Assembly (NCBI RefSeq): GCF_004153225.1
Contig: NZ_SEMB01000001.1
Span: 43,934 to 107,933 of the forward strand
Direction of reading: 5' to 3'
DNA length: 64,000 nt
Source of the DNA: Sporolactobacillus sp. THM7-7
Lineage (GTDB): Bacteria > Bacillota > Bacilli > Bacillales > Sporolactobacillaceae
Made by a program: the position numbers and the translations under genes. Positions within the stretch are counted from its first letter, which is position 1. Each line of letters opens with the position of its first letter. This document shows positions 56,671 to 64,000 of this stretch, one piece after another. The notes beneath the pieces were generated by a model, which saw only the letters and a program-made list of their open reading frames with translations, was not told the DNA's origin and made no database searches.

Positions 56671-57352
56671 TTTCTTCATCCTTCCGCAAACTCTCTTCCA
56701 CCCTGTCCCGACGCTCCTTTTTTATTTGATCCAGCTGTTTCCGCAGCACCTGTTTCAGCGGAACGGCAACCTTCTCTGACCGACCATCCTGTTTTTTCTT
56801 CGTCCGATCCGCCGTCCAGTCGAATACCTTCTTCACGCGATCCTCTAATCGATCGGCTCTCACTGGCGGGTTTTCCAACGCTTGGATCGTTTCCGGATCA
56901 CTGATCACCTTAAGCAGTTGTACCGTGTCCCCGACACCGACCGCGAGCACTTCATTTCCAATACGAATCAGCTGAACTGACCGGTTGGCCCCGACAGACA
57001 CACCGCCGAGATTTTCAATGGTTCTGCCTTCCTGAAATGTTTTTGTTCGCTTCCGAACAAATCGATATAATAAGTAAATTAAGGCCAGTACGAGAAGCAG
57101 CGCAAATATCAGCTTAAAAAAGGTCAAATACAGATTCGTCTGGCCCAATGCGGAGGGCGCCGACCCGTCCGACCGGTTTTCCTTGCCTTTATCCTGATTC
57201 TGTCCGGCGTCCCCATCCTCGCTTTTCTTCTTCTGATGTTCAAACATTTGATCGACCGTTTCGTCCCCGGCATCTCCGGCCAATGCATGAACGTTCTGTC
57301 CCAGAATCAGAACAAAAGCGACGAGAACGGAAAAAAGCGCGCGTTGCAACAC
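56663..57352 (-). CDS. fliZ: FliO-like export assembly protein (FliZ)
   Basis: This 229-residue protein has an N-terminal signal peptide (ALFSVLVAFVLILGQNVHALA), an acidic/charged extracellular stretch, one membrane span near residues 78-98 (FFKLIFALLLVLALIYLLY) and a cytoplasmic FliO domain with GVGDTVQLL. FliO helps FliP assemble. The gene is called fliZ in B. subtilis and fliO elsewhere. The start is GTG at 57352. It overlaps fliP slightly. Confidence 0.9.
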   Translation of the reverse strand: MLQRALFSVLVAFVLILGQNVHALAGDAGDETVDQMFEHQKKKSEDGDAGQNQDKGKENRSDGSAPSALGQTNLYLTFFKLIFALLLVLALIYLLYRFVRKRTKTFQEGRTIENLGGVSVGANRSVQLIRIGNEVLAVGVGDTVQLLKVISDPETIQALENPPVRADRLEDRVKKVFDWTADRTKKKQDGRSEKVAVPLKQVLRKQLDQIKKERRDRVEESLRKDEENE

Positions 57353-57376
57353 ATTGCCACCTTCTCTTTTTCCCGG

Positions 57377-57739
57377 TTATCCCATTGTCTTCTTAATCGC
57401 TTCGATGACCCGGTCAGCCTGAAAGGGTTTAACGATAAAGTCTTTCGCCCCGGCCTGGATCGCATCGATCACCATCGTCTGCTGGCCCATGGCCGAGCAC
57501 ATAATCACTTTGCACTCCGGGTCCAGCGCTTTGATTTTCTTCAGCGCCTCGATTCCGTCCATCTCCGGCATGGTGATGTCCAAAGTCACAAGATCCGGTT
57601 TCAACTCATCGTATTTGGCTACCGCCTCCTGGCCGTTCGCCCCTTCGCCGACAACCTCATAGCCGTTTTTTGTCAAAATATCTTTCAGCATCATTCGCAT
57701 AAATGCCGCATCATCCACGACAAGAATCCGTCCAGCCAC
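57377..57739 (-). CDS. cheY: Chemotaxis response regulator CheY
   Basis: This single-domain receiver of 120 residues carries the phosphoryl signal from CheA to the motor switch. Active-site residues are D9/D10, phospho-acceptor D54 (TLDITMPEMDG), S82 and K104 (FIVKPFQ). It starts at GTG (57739), with GGAGGG 7 nt upstream. It lies between fliY and fliZ, the B. subtilis order. Confidence 0.97.
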   Translation of the reverse strand: MAGRILVVDDAAFMRMMLKDILTKNGYEVVGEGANGQEAVAKYDELKPDLVTLDITMPEMDGIEALKKIKALDPECKVIMCSAMGQQTMVIDAIQAGAKDFIVKPFQADRVIEAIKKTMG

Positions 57740-57770
57740 TCATATCCCTCCAATAATGGTCATAACGTTT

Positions 57771-58979
57771 TTACAAATCTTTGATTCGATCATAATGGTT
57801 TAATATTTCGGTTATACGAATGCCGAAATTTTCATCGACGACAACCACTTCGCCCTTTGCTACATACTTCTGATTGACCAGGATATCGATCGATTCCCCG
57901 GCAAGCTTGTCCAGCTCGATGATCGATCCCGGACCGATTTCCAACACTTCTTTGACCGTTTTTCTTGTCCGTCCGAGTTCGACGCTGACATCCAGCGGAA
58001 TATCCATCAATAAATCCAGATTGCGCGTGCCGCCATTCCTCGGCGGCTCTTCATCGTCGGCAAAGGTGGAAAATTCCGCCGGCCGTACATCGCTTTCGCT
58101 GACTTTGCCTTTCGCCGCTTTCACCGCCTGATCTCCTCTATGCCCGGCACCTAGTTCCCTAGGCGGGCCGGACGGTTGAGGGGCCCGTGCTTCATCTTTT
58201 GTTACCGCCGCCTCTTTCACCGGGCTGGGCGCCTCCTCTTCCTGCGCGTCTTTATCGGATTTTTGGCCGCCTGTTTCCTGAAGCAGCATTTTGACCAGGT
58301 TCTTCCCGAACGGAATCGGGACAAGCTGCATAATATTTGAATCAACCAAATTTCCGATTGTCAGCCGGAAGGAGATTTCGAACATGGTCTGATCTTCCGG
58401 GATATAATCAATCCCTTTTTCTTCCTTGACATCCATGATCGTCAGTTTCGGCGGGGAGATGTCAATACGCTGGTTAAAAACCGTCGACATGGCGGTTGAG
58501 GAAGAGCCCATCATTTGATTCATCGCTTCCTGAACCGCGCTCATCTCCATTTCATTAAGCGCCGCCGACGAATGAGTGCCGTCGCCGCCCATCATCAGAT
58601 CGGCAATCACACTCGCATCTTTCGTCTTGATAACCAGAACGCAAGATCCTTGAAATCCCTCTTTATAATCTACAAGTACGGAGACGTGGGGCACAGGAAA
58701 TTCGTCCGCAAGATGATGTCTGCTGACTAAATGAACGGTTGGCGTGGTGATTTCGACTTTCTGATTCAGAATGGTCGATAACGCCGTTGCCGCACTGCCA
58801 AAGGAAATATTTCCTATTTCTCCTAATACGTCTTCCTCCAGTTCGGACAAATAGCCTCTGAGGGAATCAGAATCCGGTGATAGCGGTGTATCCGACTGAT
58901 CCGTCTCTTTTTTATGATCCGCGCCGGACCTCCCGATCAAGGCGTCAATTTCCTCTTGCGAAAGCTGTCCGTCACTCAT
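57771..58979 (-). CDS. fliY: Motor switch phosphatase FliY
   Basis: This 402-residue switch protein has an N-terminal CheY-binding motif (LSQEEIDALIG). The CheC-like phosphatase middle has two active helices (VLGEIGNISFGSAATAL and VQEAMNQMMGSSSTAM). A charged linker leads to a C-terminal SpoA/FliN domain (MDIPLDVSVELGRTRKTV). It builds the C-ring and removes phosphate from CheY-P. ATG at 58979 has GAGGAGG 9 nt upstream; an ATG at 58988 abuts it. The start overlaps the fliM stop codon by 8 nt. Confidence 0.96.
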   Translation of the reverse strand: MSDGQLSQEEIDALIGRSGADHKKETDQSDTPLSPDSDSLRGYLSELEEDVLGEIGNISFGSAATALSTILNQKVEITTPTVHLVSRHHLADEFPVPHVSVLVDYKEGFQGSCVLVIKTKDASVIADLMMGGDGTHSSAALNEMEMSAVQEAMNQMMGSSSTAMSTVFNQRIDISPPKLTIMDVKEEKGIDYIPEDQTMFEISFRLTIGNLVDSNIMQLVPIPFGKNLVKMLLQETGGQKSDKDAQEEEAPSPVKEAAVTKDEARAPQPSGPPRELGAGHRGDQAVKAAKGKVSESDVRPAEFSTFADDEEPPRNGGTRNLDLLMDIPLDVSVELGRTRKTVKEVLEIGPGSIIELDKLAGESIDILVNQKYVAKGEVVVVDENFGIRITEILNHYDRIKDL

Positions 58980-59970
58980 TGAGGTCATCCTCCTCCGTTA
59001 TCGGTTTCATGATCTGCACAGCCACATGTTTGTTTTTCTTGCCCGGCTGTGCGTAAAATTTAGGAAAACCTCCAATATCGATAATAATCGGCTGATCCGT
59101 CTGCTGTCTCAGCTTAATCACGTCGCCGACATCAAGCCCCAACAGTTCCTGAACCGTAATCTGCGAAGTGCCCAGCCTCGCTTTAACGTCGATGGCAGAA
59201 TGTTCAATGCGTTCCCGCAGTACTCGGTACTCCTGTTCGGATAAGGCATTTTTATTCTCACCCATCCAGTAATGCATCGACAATTTCTGGATAACAGGCT
59301 CCAAGACAACATGGGGAAGGCAAAGATTAATCATCCCGCTTGATTTTCCAATAGTCGCCGACAGTGAAATCACAATTACCGTTTCGTTAGGCGAGACAAG
59401 CTGGAGAAACTGCGGGTTGATTTCAAGTTCCAGCAGCTTCGGATGAATCTCTTTCTCGACCGAAGACCATGCTTCCTGAAAAGCTCCGAGCGAGCCTTTG
59501 AATAACCCCTTCATCAGATTCGTCTCAATTTCTGTCAGGTTTTCAATTTTATTAATGCCTGTCCCTGACCCGCCCAGCAATCGATCCAGCATGGCGTACG
59601 CCACATTCGGATTCATCTCAATAATCAGGTGCCCGTCCAGCGGAGGCGCTTCGATAATGTTCAGGACTGTGGCCGACGGAATCGAGCGGATGAATTCTTC
59701 GTACGGCAGCTGATCCACGGATGCGACGGATATTTGAACGTAAGTCCGAAGCTGAGCTGCAAAATAGGAAGTCAGATGCCGTGCATAATTCTCATGGATC
59801 CGCGCCAGGCTGCGAATCTGATCTTTTGAGAAACGCAGTGCGTGCTTGAAATCGTACGTTCGGATTCGCGATTTCTTCTCTTCATTTTTTAGTTCTTCCG
59901 CATCCATCTCACCTGTTGAAATTGCCGAAAGCAATGCATCTATTTCCGATTGTGACAGTACGTCCGCCAT
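58972..59970 (-). CDS. fliM: Flagellar motor switch protein FliM
   Basis: This 332-residue C-ring protein binds CheY-P and sets rotation direction. The N-terminal CheY-binding peptide is LSQSEIDALLSAI. A CheC-like middle domain (MLDRLLGGSGTGIN) and a C-terminal SpoA domain follow. ATG at 59970 gives the exact B. subtilis length; a 26-codon extension upstream is rejected. It lies between fliL and fliY. Confidence 0.97.
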   Translation of the reverse strand: MADVLSQSEIDALLSAISTGEMDAEELKNEEKKSRIRTYDFKHALRFSKDQIRSLARIHENYARHLTSYFAAQLRTYVQISVASVDQLPYEEFIRSIPSATVLNIIEAPPLDGHLIIEMNPNVAYAMLDRLLGGSGTGINKIENLTEIETNLMKGLFKGSLGAFQEAWSSVEKEIHPKLLELEINPQFLQLVSPNETVIVISLSATIGKSSGMINLCLPHVVLEPVIQKLSMHYWMGENKNALSEQEYRVLRERIEHSAIDVKARLGTSQITVQELLGLDVGDVIKLRQQTDQPIIIDIGGFPKFYAQPGKKNKHVAVQIMKPITEEDDLNE

Positions 59971-60007
59971 CTTTTTCGACCATCCTTTTCTTTCTCCGGT
60001 TCCATTT

Positions 60008-60442
60008 CTACTGAACAATTTTTTCCGTCGTGTATACATGGGTGACATGGCCGCTGTCGAGGAACCCGTTCACCCTGTCTCCGATTAACCGTTCCAAATT
60101 GACAATGCCTTTCTGATCTTGAAGATCATTTGGCGACATCCCGGAAACGGTATAAATCACGGCATTCTTCACTTGGAACGATCGTTTTGTCAGTTCGTCT
60201 TTGGCATCTTTATTGGACACTTGAATGTTAAAGTTCACTTTGATGAAATGGTCGCCTTTTATATTGGTCGTAATCTCGCCCGTTTCAACCGTCAGATCTT
60301 TGACAATCTGATCGATATTTGGATGGACCACATCTGTCTTGTCTTCCGCCATCCGGTTAACGACAAAAAATCCGGCGGCGACCGCAACGATCAAAAGCAC
60401 CATAACAATAAAAAGAATATTCATTCCTCGGCTTTTGAACAT
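60008..60442 (-). CDS. fliL: Flagellar basal-body-associated protein FliL
   Basis: This 144-residue protein has a single N-terminal membrane span (NILFIVMVLLIVAVAAGFFVV) and an extracytoplasmic stomatin-like domain that surrounds stators. ATG at 60442 has AAGGAG 8 nt upstream; the 13-codon extension is rejected. It overlaps swrD by 22 nt. Confidence 0.95.
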   Translation of the reverse strand: MFKSRGMNILFIVMVLLIVAVAAGFFVVNRMAEDKTDVVHPNIDQIVKDLTVETGEITTNIKGDHFIKVNFNIQVSNKDAKDELTKRSFQVKNAVIYTVSGMSPNDLQDQKGIVNLERLIGDRVNGFLDSGHVTHVYTTEKIVQ

Positions 60443-60657
60443 CGAGTCACTCCTTCTTCTGCACGAGACGCGGACATCCACGGGATTTGCTGCAGAAACC
60501 GGATCACGCGCTCATTGATTTGTTCGACCGACTCCTTAACGACGAGTTTCTTTCCGGTCGTCAATGTAATCGTCGTGTCCGGGAGCGCCTCAACCTGTTC
60601 GATAAGAAATGCATTCAGCATAAAGGACTGTCCATTAAACCTCGTCAGTTGAATCAT
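60421..60657 (-). CDS. swrD: FlbD-family motility protein SwrD
   Basis: This 78-residue FlbD-family protein (IQLTRFNGQSFMLNAFLIEQVE, TTGKKLVVKESVEQI) corresponds to B. subtilis SwrD (YlzI), reported to raise flagellar motor power and support swarming. No strong ribosome site precedes the ATG, so it may depend on coupling to flgE. It overlaps fliL at its 3' end. Confidence 0.9.
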   Translation of the reverse strand: MIQLTRFNGQSFMLNAFLIEQVEALPDTTITLTTGKKLVVKESVEQINERVIRFLQQIPWMSASRAEEGVTRCSKAEE

Positions 60658-60703
60658 CGCTATTCACGGTCAGAGAAGATCCCCGACCGACTCCTTCCGT
60701 CTA

Positions 60704-61483
60704 TTACCGTTTCAGACCGACTAGTTCCTGAAGAACCTGATCGGCCGTCGTAATCGTTCGTGCATTCGCCTGATAAGCCCGCTGCGCTTCAATCAAGTTC
60801 GTCATCTCATCCGTTAGATCGACGTTGGACGCTTCGAGGGCGCCCTGCTGAATCGTTCCGCGGCCGTTATTCGCCGCTTGATTGGCATTTCCTGAAGCAG
60901 CTGTCGCCCGAAACAGCGAATTCCCGACTTTCTCCAGGCCAGCCGGGTTAGGGAAAGTGGTCACACCTATCGTTCCCAGCGTTTGCGTATTATTGTTCGC
61001 GTCCAGATACTGGACCGTTCCGTTCTGAGCGACCGTGAGTGACTGCACATTAACGTTGGCGGGAAGGGCTGGCAGCGGTTGTCCGTTATCATCAACGACC
61101 CGCATGCCTTGTGCGTTAATCAGCTCGCGGTTGTTATTGAGTTTAAAATCGCCGGCCCGCGTATAATAATTAGCCGTTCCATCTGTTACAACAAAATACC
61201 CCTCGCCGTTGATCGCCAGGTCGGTGGGATTTCCCGTCTGGTTCGGCGTGCTGTTGGTCACAATGTTATCGATCGAACCCGTTTGCGCGCCGAGACCGAT
61301 CTGCACGGCGTTTCGGTTTTGCGTCGCCCCCTGCATTTGCTGGCTGTACAAATCCTCAAAATTCACGCGCGCTTTTTTATAGCCGGTTGTGCTCACATTC
61401 GAGATGTTATTGCCGACGACATCGAGATAAGTCTGAAAGTTTTTGAGTCCTGAAACACCTGATCCTAACGAACGTAATAACAT
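60704..61483 (-). CDS. flgE: Flagellar hook protein FlgE
   Basis: This 259-residue axial protein has the N-terminal flagellar rod/hook motif LDVVGNNISNVSTTGYKKARV and the C-terminal NVDLTDEMTNLIEAQRAYQANART coiled segment. Its size and position match the B. subtilis hook gene (formerly annotated flgG), so hook protein is favoured over distal rod. AAAGGAGG precedes the ATG. The 174-bp upstream gap holds repeat copy E. Confidence 0.92.
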   Translation of the reverse strand: MLLRSLGSGVSGLKNFQTYLDVVGNNISNVSTTGYKKARVNFEDLYSQQMQGATQNRNAVQIGLGAQTGSIDNIVTNSTPNQTGNPTDLAINGEGYFVVTDGTANYYTRAGDFKLNNNRELINAQGMRVVDDNGQPLPALPANVNVQSLTVAQNGTVQYLDANNNTQTLGTIGVTTFPNPAGLEKVGNSLFRATAASGNANQAANNGRGTIQQGALEASNVDLTDEMTNLIEAQRAYQANARTITTADQVLQELVGLKR

Positions 61484-61544
61484 GGAAATCGTCCTCCTTT
61501 TTTTTGTCCTGTTCAGTATAAAAATTTAAGTGGAAAACAGGATT

Positions 61545-61600
61545 AGAAAAACTAAACCTCTAGCTTCGTCAGAGACTTGCCAGTCGGCAAGTTTTTCTTT
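61545..61600 (-). repeat. 56-bp intergenic repeat, copy E
   Basis: On the minus strand the ends AAGAAAAAC and GTTTTTCTA are inverted. The core has TTGCCGACTGGCAA (a 5-bp hairpin) and CTCTGACGAAGCTAGAG (a second small hairpin), so the whole could fold as a three-stem junction. It is the best match to copy A at 2953-3008. Confidence 0.65.
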
Positions 61601-61657
61601 ATACCGGCTGCTTCGGTCGTTCCGCAGCCGCAGCTTCCTTAATCAAGGTCCGGCTGA

Positions 61658-62050
61658 TTAGTGATTGATAACAATCGTTCCATTAATATTTGTAAAAATA
61701 CGCGCGGTTGCCTCATCGATATTCATGGCGGTAATCACAGCGTTCTTCTCTGTATTGACGAGAAGCGCGGCGTCTTTCGTTAAAACGAGCGAATCCCGTA
61801 CGCCCTTCTTCCCCGCTTCCCGCATCTTGTCATGGATCTGCGTCCATTCCTTAGACGAAAAATGGATGTTTCGCTCAATCAAACGCTCTTTTGCATGTTT
61901 TGTCAGTTTTACAGGTGTTCGGCTGAGCTCATCGGAAAGCGCCCGGTCAAATGATGATTCGTTTAAATGAGCAGAATCGGGTTGTTGAGACACATCGTGT
62001 CGGTTAATCTGCGGCAGTGGATAAAATTGATATTGACGGATTCCGTTCAT
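61658..62050 (-). CDS. TIGR02530-type flagellar operon protein
   Basis: This 130-residue soluble protein of the uncharacterised flagellar-operon family often lies between flgD and flgE in Firmicutes. Its central half is conserved-looking (VKLTKHAKERLIERNIHFS, then LVLTKDAALLVNTEKNAVIT) and ends INGTIVINH. There is no signal or membrane segment. Family assignment is by memory of the pattern and context; function is unknown, with hook assembly or regulation the contextual guess. It starts 4 nt after flgD. Confidence 0.8.
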   Translation of the reverse strand: MNGIRQYQFYPLPQINRHDVSQQPDSAHLNESSFDRALSDELSRTPVKLTKHAKERLIERNIHFSSKEWTQIHDKMREAGKKGVRDSLVLTKDAALLVNTEKNAVITAMNIDEATARIFTNINGTIVINH

Positions 62051-62053
62051 CTG

Positions 62054-62524
62054 TTAATCTCCCCGATCTTCATTCGGCCCGCGGACTTCGATAATCGTCT
62101 CCGGGTCCACTTTTTCCCCGTTTTCAGTGATAAATTGCGTCTTTCCGTCTTTAAACGTGACCGCGCTGACCGTTCCGTGAAGCTGCTCGGTATGGGTGCC
62201 GCCGTCGGCTTTGTCCGTTTCTTCCCAGGTGATCGCCTTGCCGATCATCATCGCCTGACCGGCAATCGTCCGATCGTCCTGCGCAGCTGCCAGCTTATCA
62301 ATCGCAGCTGCCATATTCTGGGTCTGTTCCAGCGACGTAAAATCCGCCATCTGCGAGACAAATTGCCCGCTGTCCAGAGGAGACGTCGGATCCTGGTGGG
62401 TCAGCTGCGCCACGAGCAACTTTAGAAAATCGTCTTTACTCAGAATATTGCCCGGCTTCGTTTCGGTCCGGGTATTGGCCGCCCCGATCGTAGCCGACGC
62501 TGCCATCCCTGCCGCCTCGGTCAT
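62054..62524 (-). CDS. flgD: Hook capping protein FlgD
   Basis: This 156-residue FlgD scaffolds hook polymerisation and is lost from the finished hook. The N-terminal motif LSKDDFLKLLVAQLTHQDP and QMADFTSLEQTQNM are diagnostic. The C-terminal cap domain is short, as in other Bacillales. AAAGGGGG precedes the ATG. It starts 5 nt after fliK. Confidence 0.95.
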   Translation of the reverse strand: MTEAAGMAASATIGAANTRTETKPGNILSKDDFLKLLVAQLTHQDPTSPLDSGQFVSQMADFTSLEQTQNMAAAIDKLAAAQDDRTIAGQAMMIGKAITWEETDKADGGTHTEQLHGTVSAVTFKDGKTQFITENGEKVDPETIIEVRGPNEDRGD

Positions 62525-62528
62525 GTCA

Positions 62529-64000
62529 TCATCCCCCTTTCGTCAGGAGATCCAAAAATGAAAACTCCTCTTCTTCAACGGAATTCAATTTTGAAGCTGG
62601 CCTGCTTCCCCGATCTTTTTCCCGCCCGTCCTGACGGTCCGGCTGGCCGTTATCGTTCTGAAAGGGCTGCTGCTGGCTTTGTCCGTTTTGCCAGGCAAGA
62701 TCGCCTCTTTGCGGCGGAGACTGCCTGGCGATATCAATCTGGATCATAGAAACACCCCGGGCCGCCAAATCCTGCTTCAGCTGGGGTAATCCGGAATCCA
62801 GCAAACGTTTCGCCTGTTTTGTCTCAACGGACAATCTGGCGATGATGCCGGCTTTGCCCTTTTCCACCGATAGCGTCAGCTGTCCAAGCTGCTCGGGATA
62901 AAGCGTCATGGTCAGTTTTTGCTCACCGTCCGCATTTTTGGTGAACGAGGACTGGGCGATCCATTTTGCCATCCGGTCGGCGACTTGCTGAGGCACGGAC
63001 GGACGTCCGCTTTCGGACTGATCGCTATATGCCATCCAGAGTTCCACATGACTCATGTGTCGACCGACATAATTTTGTTCCGCTGAAAATACCGGCACAG
63101 ATTTTTTTGCGGGCGGATCGGTCTCAGCTTCCTGCGGTTTTCGATCGCTCGTGATAGGCTGAAAACGTTTAAAGGCTTGTCCATTTTCCGTTTCCTCATT
63201 TAAGAGCGGAACCTGCCCGCCGGGTAAATGATTTAAATTCCGGAGTCCGCGGAGCTCCCGACGCCCTTCGCTTCGGTTATCCCCGCGATCCGCTGACTGG
63301 GTGGGCATATGCCAGGCTAGCTCGTGTTTCAGCGGAGCGGATTTGATATTCGGCACAGGTTGGCTGCCTGTCCGCTCATCCATCAGCTTTTGAGGTAAAA
63401 CCGCAATGCCGGCTTCCAATCGTTTACGCTTCTCGATTATAGAAACGCCCCGGGCCGCCAAATCCTGCTTCAGCTGGGGCAATCCGGAATCCAGCAAACG
63501 TTTCGCCTGTTTTGTCTCAACGGACAATCTGGCGATGATGCCGTCTTCGCCTTTTTCCACCGATAGCGTCAGCTGTCCAAGCTGCTCGGGATAAAGCGTC
63601 ATGGTCAGTTTTTGCTCACCGTCCGCATTTTTGGTGAACGAGGACTGGGCGATCCATTTTGCCATCCGGTCGGCGACTTGCTGAGGCACGGGCGGACGTC
63701 CGCTTTCGGACTGATCGCTATATGCCATCCAGAGTTCCACATGACTCATGTGTCGGCCGACATGATTTTGTTCCGCTGAAAATACCGGCACAGATTTTTT
63801 TGCGGGCGGATCGGTCTCAGCTTCCTGCGGTTTTCGATCGCTCGTGATAGGCTGAAAACGTTTAAAGGCTTGTCCATTTTCCGTTTCCTCATTTAAGAGC
63901 GGAACCTGCCCGCCGGGTAAATGATTTAAATTCCGGAGTCCGCGGAGCTCCCGACGCCCTTCGCTTCGGTTATCCCCGCGATCCGCTGACTGGGCGGGCA
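62529..64000 (-). CDS. fliK: Hook-length control protein FliK, partial, with duplicated C-terminal domain
   Basis: The frame is open from the stop codon to the window edge (about 490 codons); the true start lies beyond 64000. The GTG at 63791 sits inside a repeat and is not the real start. Two copies of the Flg_hook C-terminal domain are present (core LTMTLYPEQLGQLTLSVEKG...AKRLLDSGLPQLKQDLAARG, given here in part), 231 residues apart. The C-terminal copy carries the normal Gln-rich tail. FliK measures the hook and tells FlhB to switch export specificity. The duplication is in frame and about 98% identical, so it looks recent. Confidence 0.9.
   Translation of the reverse strand, partial: PAQSADRGDNRSEGRRELRGLRNLNHLPGGQVPLLNEETENGQAFKRFQPITSDRKPQEAETDPPAKKSVPVFSAEQNHVGRHMSHVELWMAYSDQSESGRPPVPQQVADRMAKWIAQSSFTKNADGEQKLTMTLYPEQLGQLTLSVEKGEDGIIARLSVETKQAKRLLDSGLPQLKQDLAARGVSIIEKRKRLEAGIAVLPQKLMDERTGSQPVPNIKSAPLKHELAWHMPTQSADRGDNRSEGRRELRGLRNLNHLPGGQVPLLNEETENGQAFKRFQPITSDRKPQEAETDPPAKKSVPVFSAEQNYVGRHMSHVELWMAYSDQSESGRPSVPQQVADRMAKWIAQSSFTKNADGEQKLTMTLYPEQLGQLTLSVEKGKAGIIARLSVETKQAKRLLDSGLPQLKQDLAARGVSMIQIDIARQSPPQRGDLAWQNGQSQQQPFQNDNGQPDRQDGREKDRGSRPASKLNSVEEEEFSFLDLLTKGG
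62746..63438 (-). repeat. fliK tandem repeat unit, downstream copy
   Basis: This 693-bp (231-codon) unit is repeated at 63439 with 9 substitutions in the 562 bp that can be compared. It contains a Flg_hook domain plus a Gln/Pro/charged linker. Confidence 0.92.
63439..64000 (-). repeat. fliK tandem repeat unit, upstream copy (cut by the window edge)
   Basis: The second copy of the 693-bp unit is still matching at position 64000, so it continues beyond the window and further copies cannot be excluded. Confidence 0.92.

Noticed and set aside
62529-63791. fliK starting at GTG 63791
   Set aside because: That codon lies inside the tandem repeat, and the equivalent position in the downstream copy is an internal valine. 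The frame stays open to the window edge.

Overview
This 64-kb window is a chromosomal core segment of a motile, endospore-forming member of the Bacillales. Every confidently called gene is on the minus strand, so transcription runs from high to low coordinates. Gene order follows the Bacillus subtilis fla/che to recA region almost gene for gene. The dipicolinate synthase genes (spoVFA/spoVFB), a sigma-K-type promoter and a SpoIIIE-type translocase indicate sporulation. SwrB, SwrD, FlhF/FlhG, FliY, CheC and CheD indicate B. subtilis-type flagella and chemotaxis. A Sporolactobacillaceae-like organism is my guess from the mid-GC composition; it is not proven here. No rRNA, tRNA, prophage, insertion sequence or CRISPR array was seen.

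Layout in the direction of transcription. (1) 64000-43953: the late fla/che operon: fliK (5' end outside the window), flgD, a TIGR02530-type gene, flgE, swrD, fliL, fliM, fliY, cheY, fliO/fliZ, fliP, fliQ, fliR, flhB, flhA, flhF, flhG, cheB, cheA, cheW, cheC, cheD, sigD and swrB. (2) 43807-34582: rpsB, tsf, pyrH, frr, uppS, cdsA, dxr, rasP and proS (translation, nucleotide, isoprenoid/lipid and membrane proteolysis genes). (3) 34474-22284: polC, rimP-nusA-ylxR-ylxQ-infB-ylxP-rbfA-truB, ribF and rpsO. (4) 22181-14283: pnp, the M16 protease mlpA, spoVFA-spoVFB, dapG and dapA (RNA decay, then the lysine/dipicolinate branch). (5) 13905-315: rnjB, a SpoIIIE/FtsK translocase, the M16 pair ymfF/ymfH, ymfI, ymfJ, ymfK, rodZ, pgsA, cinA and recA. 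Compared with B. subtilis, tepA, ylzJ, ymfC, asd, ymxH and ylxY are missing from their expected positions.

Intergenic spaces are well marked. Promoters with near-consensus -10 boxes precede recA, rnjB, dapG, mlpA, rpsO, rimP and rpsB. Intrinsic terminators follow most transcription units.

The least ordinary features are these. fliK carries a 693-bp, 98%-identical, in-frame tandem duplication that doubles its C-terminal Flg_hook domain. CheB has no receiver domain. A family of 56-bp intergenic elements with inverted ends occurs in at least four copies. A degenerate 21-22-bp tandem repeat lies upstream of rnjB next to a perfect 16-bp palindrome. Structured leaders precede the rimP-nusA operon, dapG, proS and mlpA. 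I found no wholly unknown multi-gene system in this window.
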